Part shown: in pieces, positions 6,413-11,585 of the stretch
Position numbering within the stretch: the stretch's first letter is position 1
How the letters are laid out: every line of letters starts with the position of its first letter
Assembly: GCA_007129455.1 (NCBI GenBank)
Contig: SKVL01000031.1
Span: 1-12,814 of the forward strand
Direction: 5' to 3'
From: Candidatus Campbelliibacteriota bacterium
GTDB lineage: Bacteria > Patescibacteriota > Minisyncoccia > Phycocordibacterales > CSBR16-193
DNA length: 12,814 nt
Position numbers and translations under genes: made by a program
Notes under the pieces: generated by a model
Database searches by the model: none
What the model was told of the DNA's origin: nothing
Seen by the model: only the letters and a program-made list of their open reading frames with translations

Positions 6413-7462
6413 ATGAGAAAGAAAAAGATCAAAATCACAGTATTGATCCCGGCCCACAATGAAGAGAAGATGATCGCCGCTTGCGTCAACTCATGTTTAA
6501 ATCAGACTCGTCGAGCGGACCAGATCATCGTCATCAATGACGGCAGCACCGACGCAACCGCACAGATCTTGGAAAGATTCGGTGAGAAGATAGAAGTGAT
6601 AACGGCGACCACCGCAACCGGTAACAAAAGTCGCGCTCAAGAACTCAGTATTCCTCACGTAAAAGGCGACTTGATCGTTGCAACCGACGGTGACACGATG
6701 CTGGACCGCGATTTCATTAGATTGGTTGAAAAAGATTTTTTGGATGATCCCGAGCTGAAAGTGGTGGCGGGCTATGTACAGAGCACAAAAAACAATATAC
6801 TGACGGCACTGAGAGAGATCGATTACACGGTCGGCCAAGACATACTCAAACTTGCTCAATCACATCTCTATTTTCTTCTCGTTATTCCGGGGTGCGCCGG
6901 AGTGTTCCGAGCCGAACTTTTCAAAAACAAGATAATCACCTTTGATCACGACACCATCACCGAAGACCTTGACTTCACATACAAGATAAATGGATTCGGT
7001 ATGAAAATAAAATTCAATCCTCATGCCAAAGTATATACCCAAGACCCACCCACTATCCATTCATATATAAACCAAATACGGCGTTGGTACGGGGGCGGTT
7101 GGCAAAATTTAAGAAAACATTTCAAGATCGTTATCTCTCGTCCAAGCGCCGCACTCGTACTCACCAGCATCTACGTTGAAGGAATGGTCTTGGGTCTCAC
7201 GGTCTTCGTCTCCCCTTTTGTCAATTTCAAACTGTTTATCATAATATTTTCCCTTTACTTTTTGAACGGTTTCGGAGCGGGCCTTTACTCTTCCATTAGA
7301 AAACGACGTTTTGATCTTTTGCTGGTAGTTCCCTTTATACCTTTCATGATTATGATCAACTCCTACGTACTCATGGAACAATTTGTAAAAGAAATAATTC
7401 TTCGCAGAACCAACATGAAATGGTTCCACCCAAAACGACTCGGTTTAACTCCTAAATCGTAA
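6413..7462 (+). CDS. Family 2 processive glycosyltransferase, PgaC/IcaA-like
   Basis: A 349-residue inner-membrane glycosyltransferase that likely polymerises a beta-linked hexosamine or similar sugar from a nucleotide-sugar donor while exporting the chain. GT-A motifs are in order: D43 (NDGSTD), TDGDT (91-95, metal/donor), ITEDLD (D185, catalytic base), and QIRRW (221-225, the QxxRW of processive synthases). Hydrophobic segments follow at about 247-290 and 300-325. Unlike PgaC/IcaA there is no obvious N-terminal helix pair before the catalytic domain, so it is a compact version. The deacetylase-like gene follows after 19 nt, in one operon. No SD is seen before the ATG. A promoter with a terminator-containing leader lies upstream (6181-6272). 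Confidence 0.88.
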   Translation: MRKKKIKITVLIPAHNEEKMIAACVNSCLNQTRRADQIIVINDGSTDATAQILERFGEKIEVITATTATGNKSRAQELSIPHVKGDLIVATDGDTMLDRDFIRLVEKDFLDDPELKVVAGYVQSTKNNILTALREIDYTVGQDILKLAQSHLYFLLVIPGCAGVFRAELFKNKIITFDHDTITEDLDFTYKINGFGMKIKFNPHAKVYTQDPPTIHSYINQIRRWYGGGWQNLRKHFKIVISRPSAALVLTSIYVEGMVLGLTVFVSPFVNFKLFIIIFSLYFLNGFGAGLYSSIRKRRFDLLLVVPFIPFMIMINSYVLMEQFVKEIILRRTNMKWFHPKRLGLTPKS

Positions 7463-7481
7463 AAATTAACTTTATAAAAAT

Positions 7482-8471
7482 ATGTTACCAATCGGGGGCG
7501 TCACCTTCATCATCAGTATCATTGTTATCTTGATCCACTCACTGGTCGTGGGTGCGTCAAAACTTCTTCGATGGCCACTCGGTAGCAAATGGAGTCAACT
7601 TTTATTGCAAAAAGAACAAATGTTGGCAATGATCACGATCTGTTTGGTCATAGCCGTGATCGCCGGAATATCATCTCAAGTGATCTCCATCGGATTAACA
7701 CAGGATAATAACAATCTGGCCATTGCGCGTAATTTAATGTTTACCTGTTCCCCTCCGACCCTAAAAGACGGAGAGACAGCCGTGATCCTTCGCCTTGATG
7801 ATGTCCAAGCCTTCGGATGGACCGAGATATCAATAATGATGATCAAAGACGCCTCAAAGGCCGGCTTTCCGGTAACCGCCGGAGTTATCCCGGAGAAGAT
7901 CGATCAAGATGTTCGTACCGCGGAGTTCTTACTGGACTACGGGTGTACCATCGAGTTGGCTCTACACGGTTACGACCACGCACCCAACGCAGATAATCCC
8001 GACTTGGGTGAATTTGCCCTGATCGGTTTTGAAGAGGCTCAAATAAGGTTAATAAAAGGTCGTAAAATATTACAAAAATACTCCGACGAACCGATAGACA
8101 TTTTTATCCCTCCCCACAATCAACTTTCTGGGGAGGCGATAGAAGCCCTCGCCGAAACAAATTTTACAATTATCTCAAGTGCGGGTGCAGATTTTTTAGA
8201 CTACGACACAGCCACTTACGATTTTATTGAAAACACGATCGTTCCGGCAAAGGCGGTAATCGCCGACTGTGAAGAAGGTTTTTCCCGGGGTGATCTTTTG
8301 TGTGTAATCACTCTCCATCCGCAAGATTTTGCAAAAGACATCAACTCTGTAGACCCCGTCCTCTACGCCGAGTATCTAAAGATACTGGAATGGCTTGTAA
8401 AAAAAGAGATCCCGGTCATCACCTTGAGAGAAGCCCTCGCTCGTCAATCCGAACTGGACCCGAATTTTTAA
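7482..8471 (+). CDS. Membrane-anchored polysaccharide deacetylase/DUF2334-like protein
   Basis: A 329-residue protein with two N-terminal hydrophobic helices (about 6-27 and 48-70) and a C-terminal carbohydrate esterase 4-type domain from about residue 98. Metal and catalytic marks: LRLDDVQ (D106, D107), LALHGYDH (H162, H166), FIPPHNQLS (212), TLHPQDF (H279). The LHGxxH metal pair and the closing TLHP are typical of DUF2334/NodB-like deacetylases, which remove N-acetyl groups from glycans. It lies 19 nt behind the processive glycosyltransferase, so its likely substrate is the polymer made by that enzyme, as PgaB or IcaB acts on poly-N-acetylglucosamine. The pairing with the transferase is seen; the substrate is inferred. 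Confidence 0.83.
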   Translation: MLPIGGVTFIISIIVILIHSLVVGASKLLRWPLGSKWSQLLLQKEQMLAMITICLVIAVIAGISSQVISIGLTQDNNNLAIARNLMFTCSPPTLKDGETAVILRLDDVQAFGWTEISIMMIKDASKAGFPVTAGVIPEKIDQDVRTAEFLLDYGCTIELALHGYDHAPNADNPDLGEFALIGFEEAQIRLIKGRKILQKYSDEPIDIFIPPHNQLSGEAIEALAETNFTIISSAGADFLDYDTATYDFIENTIVPAKAVIADCEEGFSRGDLLCVITLHPQDFAKDINSVDPVLYAEYLKILEWLVKKEIPVITLREALARQSELDPNF

Positions 8472-8521
8472 AACGATCATTAGCCGTAAAATTATTTATT
8501 CTTTGATCACGAAGCCGGCAC

Positions 8522-8543
8522 AAAAAAGATATGTCTCTTTTTT
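8522..8543 (+). terminator. Weak AT-rich terminator after the deacetylase gene
   Basis: Stem AAAAAAGA/TCTTTTTT with a 6-nt loop, ending in six T. It is 50 nt past the stop. Its low GC makes it a weak terminator. Confidence 0.4.
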
Positions 8544-8606
8544 ACCAACACGGAGGCATTGCATCAAAAACCTCTATGTAGGATTTATGATCGACTTTTC
8601 CACCTT

Positions 8607-8625
8607 ACTCGGAAAAAAACCGAGT
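8607..8625. other. Small hairpin between convergent genes
   Basis: Stem ACTCGG/CCGAGT around seven A. It lies between the convergent ends of the deacetylase and GIY-YIG genes. There is no T-tract after it on either strand, so termination is possible but not supported. Confidence 0.3.
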
Positions 8626-8639
8626 CTGTACCCCCTCCC

Positions 8640-8903
8640 TTAAGAACATTCCGAGTGGCCACAATTGATCAGATCGATCTTCTGCTCTCGCCTTAATCTC
8701 TTTATCTCGGCCTCCCTCTTTCTGGCCTCGTTTAAAGTTTCAAAAGTTTCTTGATACTTCAATGCTACCGGCCTGCGGATCTTTGTGTAATGAGCGCCAC
8801 ACTTTGAATGATTATGTTCCTTGAGTCTCTTCTGAATACTGTTGGTACAACCGACATACAAAGACCTATCCGAACATTCAAGAATGTAGACAAAATGTTT
8901 CAT
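8640..8903 (-). CDS. GIY-YIG domain protein (UPF0213/YhbQ size class)
   Basis: An 87-residue stand-alone GIY-YIG domain. VYILEC (5-10) and LYVGCT (15-20) form the GIY/YIG strands, and NSIQKRLKEHN carries the conserved Arg (R26) and His (H30). The TLNEARKREAEIKRL helix supplies the metal-binding Glu. Members are predicted or weak nucleases, and their cellular role is unclear. The C-terminus ends in LINCGHSECS. A 25-codon remnant of a related gene lies at 4805-4880. A promoter with TTGAGA and a 17-bp spacer may lie just upstream, but its -10 (GAAAAT) is poor. Confidence 0.9.
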   Translation of the reverse strand: MKHFVYILECSDRSLYVGCTNSIQKRLKEHNHSKCGAHYTKIRRPVALKYQETFETLNEARKREAEIKRLRREQKIDLINCGHSECS

Positions 8904-8977
8904 AAAGATTTTCAGTACATTGTTTTAACTTCTCAAAATGTTTTTGGTTATCTTCACTCATTATCTAATGTTACCAG

Positions 8978-9003
8978 AAAACCGCCCCAAAGGGCAGTTT
9001 TTT
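8978..9003. terminator. Bidirectional terminator
   Basis: Stem AAAACCGCCC/GGGCAGTTTT (8978-8987 with 8992-9001, one mismatch), loop CAAA, followed by T on plus and by TTTTC on minus. On minus it is the first good stop signal past tRNA-Gln and the 9094-9207 hairpin. On plus it could end read-through from the deacetylase gene. Confidence 0.65.
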
Positions 9004-9093
9004 GTTTAGCTACCGCTCTCACAATGTCAGAATAGCGCTTCGGCTAGTTTTAGAGTTCTTTTCAAAAATCTTCGTGCTAGCTCAACTGGCTTG

Positions 9094-9207
9094 CCGGCAG
9101 GGAATCTCACATAAACACAACTTTTATCCCCGACCCCCTGACTTTAAAAACCACTCGGTTTTTAATATTTTCCTCCACGGGGATAAAAGGGTTCTCATCC
9201 CTGCCGG
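9094..9207. ncRNA. Nested long hairpin with tRNA-Gln-like arms
   Basis: Three perfect stems are stacked on one axis: CCGGCAGGGA/TCCCTGCCGG (9094-9103 with 9198-9207), CTTTTATCCCCG/CGGGGATAAAAG (9121-9132 with 9178-9189), and TTAAAAACC/GGTTTTTAA (9144-9152 with 9157-9165, loop ACTC). Internal loops are 17/8 and 11/12 nt. The outer arms match the T-stem and acceptor 3' strand of the neighbouring tRNA-Gln. Read on plus, the right arm with its flank (GGGTTCTCATCCCTGCCGGG) looks like a tRNA 3' end. It could be a structured RNA, or a small inverted element derived from a tRNA 3' end. The strand is unknown. No coding frame explains it. Confidence 0.6.
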
Positions 9208-9225
9208 GACAGAGCACATCTAATT

Positions 9226-9246
9226 CTCCAATGCTCCACATTGGAG
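9226..9246. other. Hairpin immediately downstream of tRNA-Gln
   Basis: An 8-bp perfect stem CTCCAATG/CATTGGAG with loop CTCCA, 16 nt past the tRNA 3' end on the minus strand. No U-run follows. It may be a tRNA 3'-processing or weak termination structure. Confidence 0.4.
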
Positions 9247-9261
9247 CCTAAATTATTCTTG

Positions 9262-9332
9262 CTGCCCGGCAGGGACTCGAACCCCGATTTCTAGGACCAA
9301 AACCTAGCGTCCTGCCATTAGACGACCGGGCA
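9262..9332 (-). tRNA. tRNA-Gln (anticodon UUG)
   Basis: A 71-nt cloverleaf. Acceptor TGCCCGG/CCGGGCA includes the U1-A72 pair that marks tRNA-Gln. D arm is GTC/GAC, anticodon stem CTAGG/CCTAG with loop TTTTGGT, and anticodon TTG at 9300-9298. The variable loop is 4 nt. T arm is CGGGG/CCCTG with loop TTCGAGT, and the discriminator is G. CCA is not encoded (CAA follows), so CCA must be added by nucleotidyltransferase. Confidence 0.95.
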
Positions 9333-9373
9333 ATATTTTTTAAGTACTGCGTATAAATAATCCGCGTATCAAT

Positions 9374-9402
9374 ACAATACACTAAAATAAAGATTGGCTC
9401 AA
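9374..9402 (-). promoter_or_regulatory. Promoter of tRNA-Gln
   Basis: Minus strand: -35 TTGAGC (9397-9402), 17-bp spacer, -10 TATTGT (9374-9379). Start expected near 9367, about 35 nt before the mature tRNA. Confidence 0.6.
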
Positions 9403-9422
9403 TATTTTAAAAAAAATTTCCG

Positions 9423-9451
9423 TTGACAAAAGAACACCCCCGAGTTATCCT
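9423..9451 (+). promoter_or_regulatory. Promoter of the zinc-ribbon gene
   Basis: TTGACA (9423-9428), 17-bp spacer, TATCCT (9446-9451). Start expected near 9458, giving a leader of about 45 nt that carries a strong SD. It is divergent from the tRNA-Gln promoter. Confidence 0.7.
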
Positions 9452-9503
9452 TTGTCCTAATTATCTAAAGAATGTTCTTTTCAAGATAAAAAAGGAGGGC
9501 GTT

Positions 9504-9719
9504 ATGGGAAAAAAGAACACGGGCTACTGCCCCAATCCGAAATGTAAAACTCCGATGGAAATTGATTTCACGAAAGCTGAGATCAACAGCAAAAAATTTG
9601 TTGTCCATCAGAGATTCTGTCCGGGATGCAACTGTCTGGTGGAATTCAAGACAAACGGGACGGCCGTTATCCTCGCATCGGCCAACAGCCCCATCCCCGT
9701 ATCGGCAACCGCCGCCTAA
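9504..9719 (+). CDS. Small zinc-ribbon protein
   Basis: A 71-residue cytoplasmic protein of unknown function. C9-x4-C14 and C39-x2-C42 (CPNPKC and CPGC, with C44 close by) make a four-cysteine zinc ribbon. Between them lies a beta-rich segment MEIDFTKAEINSKKFVVHQRF. The last ~18 residues are Ala/Pro/Ser-rich and likely disordered. I place the start at the ATG at 9504 because AAGGAGGG sits 5 nt upstream. The longer frame from the TTG at 9423 would translate the promoter. It has a consensus promoter and its own terminator, so it is probably well expressed. Such ribbons often act in protein-protein or nucleic-acid contacts, which is inference here. Confidence 0.82.
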   Translation: MGKKNTGYCPNPKCKTPMEIDFTKAEINSKKFVVHQRFCPGCNCLVEFKTNGTAVILASANSPIPVSATAA

Positions 9720-9728
9720 CCTTATCAA

Positions 9729-9754
9729 AAGCCCCGTGCAACAACACGGGGCTT
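9729..9754. terminator. Shared terminator of the zinc-ribbon and dnaX genes
   Basis: A 10-bp perfect stem AAGCCCCGTG/CACGGGGCTT with loop CAACAA, lying 9 nt after the zinc-ribbon stop and 27 nt after the dnaX stop on the other strand. On minus it is followed by a TTTT run. It is bidirectional between convergent genes. Confidence 0.85.
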
Positions 9755-9781
9755 AACTCTTGTCTGTGTAAGTGTTTTAGA

Positions 9782-10825
9782 CTACTCCTTCCTTCTTATA
9801 ACATCAAGAAAAGCCAACTCCAGCGGAAAGACCTTCACACTCGAGACGCGACAGAGATCCATCGCCTCAAGGAAGATCTTCAGATCATCAAGGGAAAAAT
9901 CAAAGTTCTTATCTTCGGAAAGGCTCGTAACGAACTCATGATCCTCCTCGGAAAGTTCTTCTTTTATATATTTCTCCATATCGGGCCAGTTTCGCAAAAG
10001 AATGATAAAACGCAACTTTTGCATGACGCGCTGAAAAAACAACTCCGGCTCAAAGTTCTCCTCCTGGATCCGGCGAAAGACCGAGATCCCTCCCTCGGCA
10101 TCCTTTTTGACGATAGCTTCAATCAGACCGTTGACCAGTTGAGTGCCGGGTGCTCCGGTTATCTCTTCCACATCCTCCGATGTTATCTTTTTTGCCGAGA
10201 CAGTGGAAGCTATCTTCTGCAAAGTTCCCAAGGCGTCCCGAAAAGACCCGTCGGCAACCATGGCGATCAAATGCCCCGCCCCCGGCTCAAGTTTTATTCC
10301 CTCTTTCTCCGCCACCGATGTCACAAGTTCTTTAACGACCGCCAATGTCGGCCTGCGGAAACTGAAAACCTGACATCTTGAGATGATGGTGTCCGGCAGT
10401 TTATGCGCTTCGGTGGTGGCAAGAATAAAGACGGCGTGTGACGGGGGCTCTTCAAGCGTCTTCAAAAGCGCATTGAAGGCCTCTTTGGTGAGCATGTGAA
10501 CCTCATCTATTATATAAACCTTGTAAGGCGACTCGAAGGGCAAAGAAGAGACCGTTTCCCGAAGATCCCGAGCGTCATCTATCCTTCGGTTTGACGCCGC
10601 GTCTATCTCGGTGATGTCGTTATCACTCGTGCCGATGGCTCTGGCGAATATCCTCGCCACCGAGGTCTTGCCGATTCCTCTTGAGCCGGCGAAAAGATAT
10701 GCGTGAACAATATCTTTCTTCTCCACCGACCTCTCCAGTGTCTTGATTATGTGATCTTGACCGACGACATCGGCAAACGTCTTCGGTCTGTGTTTCCTGT
10801 ATAGAGCTGTGTGTTGTTGTGCCAT
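9782..10825 (-). CDS. dnaX: DNA polymerase III gamma/tau subunit, short form
   Basis: Clamp-loader ATPase that opens and loads the beta sliding clamp during replication. Marks: YRKHRPKTFADVVGQ at residues 9-23, Walker A GSRGIGKTS (47-55), EIDAASNRRIDDAR, Walker B DEVH (107-110), LLKTLEEPP, sensor 1 and SRC (149-151), and DGSFRDALGTL (sensor 2 region). At 347 residues it is gamma-like, and the tau domains that bind DnaB and the polymerase are absent. Between FARAIG and EIDAASN only about 9 residues are present, where the family normally has 30-35 with four zinc-binding Cys. That zinc module is cleanly missing, and no Cys occurs there. The start is the ATG at 10825, 8 nt after an extended -10, so the mRNA may be leaderless. 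Confidence 0.95.
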   Translation of the reverse strand: MAQQHTALYRKHRPKTFADVVGQDHIIKTLERSVEKKDIVHAYLFAGSRGIGKTSVARIFARAIGTSDNDITEIDAASNRRIDDARDLRETVSSLPFESPYKVYIIDEVHMLTKEAFNALLKTLEEPPSHAVFILATTEAHKLPDTIISRCQVFSFRRPTLAVVKELVTSVAEKEGIKLEPGAGHLIAMVADGSFRDALGTLQKIASTVSAKKITSEDVEEITGAPGTQLVNGLIEAIVKKDAEGGISVFRRIQEENFEPELFFQRVMQKLRFIILLRNWPDMEKYIKEELSEEDHEFVTSLSEDKNFDFSLDDLKIFLEAMDLCRVSSVKVFPLELAFLDVIRRKE

Positions 10826-10833
10826 GAAATGAA

Positions 10834-10842
10834 ATTATATCA
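10834..10842 (-). promoter_or_regulatory. Extended -10 promoter of dnaX, probably leaderless
   Basis: Minus strand TGATATAAT (TGn plus a perfect -10), with 8 nt to the dnaX ATG. Start of transcription at or within 1-2 nt of the start codon is expected. No convincing -35 and no SD. Confidence 0.6.
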
Positions 10843-10873
10843 AAAATTAAGTTTTGTCGCTCGCTCAAAGGGT

Positions 10874-10905
10874 GAAAAAAATAGCGGGCTTCCGAAGAAG
10901 CCCGC
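10874..10905 (-). terminator. Terminator of mini-unit 3
   Basis: A 9-bp stem GCGGGCTTC/GAAGCCCGC (10884-10892 with 10897-10905), loop CGAA-type, followed on minus by TATTTTTTTC. It is nearly identical to the terminator at 11127-11150. It isolates dnaX from the upstream unit. Confidence 0.85.
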
Positions 10906-11081
10906 AAAGAAACAAAGAAAGAGGTTCGTTTGCCTAATTCTAAGCTGGGAAATTTCTATCCACGCCTCCCGGCTTTTTTTGGCGCTTACCGCCAATCATA
11001 CAATACCCTCCTTCGGGTCGAGCCATCGGTAACTACCCGACCCGAGTTAAAAGGTTTGAAATGAAGTAAAAAAGGTGCACT
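10875..11081 (-). ncRNA. Predicted short transcript 3 (about 205 nt, encodes a 19-residue peptide)
   Basis: Inferred from the promoter at 11088-11115 and the terminator at 10874-10905. The 5' part starts with GCACCTTTTTTAC, then carries hairpin CGGGTCG/CGACCCG (11038-11044 with 11014-11020). That hairpin ends 1 nt before a strong SD (AAGGAGGG, 11013-11006) and the small ORF at 10999-10940. The hairpin next to the SD could control translation. Transcript ends are estimates. Confidence 0.55.
10940..10999 (-). CDS. 19-residue peptide ORF
   Basis: ATG at 10999-10997, stop TAG at 10942-10940. The product is MIGGKRQKKPGGVDRNFPA, strongly basic in the middle (KRQKK) and with no membrane segment. 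Support: AAGGAGGG with a 7-nt spacer, one of the three best SDs in the window, and its own promoter and terminator. I recognise no family. It is too short for composition tests. It could be a leader peptide, a small ribosome- or RNA-binding peptide, or a chance ORF behind a real SD. Confidence 0.45.
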   Translation of the reverse strand: MIGGKRQKKPGGVDRNFPA

Positions 11082-11087
11082 AATGTA

Positions 11088-11115
11088 ATTCTAAAAAACC
11101 TGCCGAAAAAGTCAA
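11088..11115 (-). promoter_or_regulatory. Promoter of mini-unit 3
   Basis: Minus strand: -35 TTGACT (11110-11115), 16-bp spacer, -10 TAGAAT (11088-11093). The -35 touches the T-tract of the preceding terminator, so the units are packed back to back. Confidence 0.6.
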
Positions 11116-11116
11116 C

Positions 11117-11150
11117 AAAAGAAAAAGGCGGGCTTCCGAAGAAGCCCGCC
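11117..11150 (-). terminator. Terminator of mini-unit 2
   Basis: A 10-bp perfect stem GGCGGGCTTC/GAAGCCCGCC (11127-11136 with 11141-11150), 4-nt loop, followed on minus by TTTTTCTTTT. There is no T-run on plus, so the direction is clear. Confidence 0.9.
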
Positions 11151-11201
11151 GGTTGGGGTTGCGTCATGATCATGAGGCCCCAGGGTGGAGGAAGGACACC
11201 C
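11118..11201 (-). ncRNA. Predicted small RNA, mini-unit 2 (about 84 nt)
   Basis: Defined by the promoter 11208-11236 and the terminator 11117-11150. The 5' stretch reads GTGTCCTTCCTCCACCC, pyrimidine-rich with CCUCC. A hairpin GGGG/CCCC with inner TCATGATCATGA follows, then the terminator hairpin. No ORF with an SD fits inside. This is the layout of Gram-positive C-rich-motif sRNAs that pair with SDs. The ends are estimated from promoter geometry. Confidence 0.55.
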
Positions 11202-11207
11202 AAATTA

Positions 11208-11236
11208 AATATAGCATTTTTATGTAAGCCTTCCAA
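11208..11236 (-). promoter_or_regulatory. Promoter of mini-unit 2
   Basis: Minus strand: -35 TTGGAA (11231-11236), exactly 17-bp spacer, -10 TATATT (11208-11213). Confidence 0.6.
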
Positions 11237-11240
11237 CTCG

Positions 11241-11283
11241 AAAAAGAAAAAGGCGGGTTCCCAAGAGGAGATGAGAACCCGCC
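11241..11283 (-). terminator. Terminator of mini-unit 1
   Basis: A 9-bp stem GGCGGGTTC/GAACCCGCC (11252-11260 with 11275-11283) with a 14-nt loop containing CTCCTC on the minus strand, followed by TTTTTCTTTTT. It has the same foot and tail as the unit 2 terminator but a different loop. Confidence 0.85.
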
Positions 11284-11341
11284 GTGAGCCAATCAAAGGG
11301 CTCATTTAGAGGGATAAAAAAAGGAGGAAAGAGCGTATCCG
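11243..11341 (-). ncRNA. Predicted small RNA, mini-unit 1 (about 97 nt)
   Basis: Defined by the promoter 11348-11376 and the terminator 11241-11283. The 5' segment contains CTTTCCTCC followed by seven T and ATCCC, which includes CCUCCUUU as in the 16S rRNA 3' end. A hairpin TGAGCC/GGCTCA follows, then the terminator, whose loop again exposes CUCCUC. An ATG at 11305 opens a 90-codon frame, but it runs through two terminators and two promoters and has no SD. A non-coding RNA is therefore the better reading. Confidence 0.55.
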
Positions 11342-11347
11342 ACGAGT

Positions 11348-11376
11348 ACTGTACACAACCCCCCCAAAAAAGTCAA
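11348..11376 (-). promoter_or_regulatory. Promoter of mini-unit 1
   Basis: Minus strand: -35 TTGACT (11371-11376), 17-bp spacer with a G7 run, -10 TACAGT (11348-11353). A palindrome TTGAGA-C-TCTCAA lies upstream at 11400-11412 and could be a regulator site. Confidence 0.6.
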
Positions 11377-11435
11377 GCTTTTGTATTAGTCCACCCGGCT
11401 TGAGACTCTCAACTTATGATGTCTAATTATATATC

Positions 11436-11477
11436 TCACCCCTTTTTCCCATATTGCTCATGCAGGACGTTAAAGTC
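11436..11477 (-). pseudogene. Detached copy of the 3' end of the DUF3137-like gene
   Basis: Minus strand reads DFNVLHEQYGKKG-stop (TGA at 11438-11436), against DFNVLHEQYGGRG-stop (TAA) at 12392-12351. Positions 11448-11477 are identical to 12363-12392 (30 bp), and the match ends abruptly at 11478. The codons above it are unrelated, so only the gene tail is present here. Confidence 0.8.
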
Positions 11478-11585
11478 ATTGCAACACATAATTGCCCTTT
11501 GGGTCGGCATCCTTTCAAAAAAATTCTGTTTATAAAACCATCCTAAAAAGTTATAATAAATCTAATCAATAAACCACAAGATTCT

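Noticed and set aside
9094..9207. SRP (4.5S) RNA or confirmed 6S RNA
   Set aside because: The conserved SRP apical GGAA and AGCAG elements are absent, and a 6S identity cannot be shown by eye; it is kept only as an unnamed structured element.
9423..9503. Longer N-terminus of the zinc-ribbon protein from the TTG at 9423
   Set aside because: It would translate the TTGACA/TATCCT promoter; an SD precedes the ATG at 9504.
9626..10381. 251-codon plus-strand frame antisense to dnaX
   Set aside because: Shadow of the dnaX frame with no initiation signal; dnaX is unambiguous on the other strand.
11033..11305. 90-codon minus-strand frame starting MSPLIGSRR
   Set aside because: It runs through two strong terminators and two promoters, is rich in Phe/Pro from the T- and C-rich hairpins, and has no SD.
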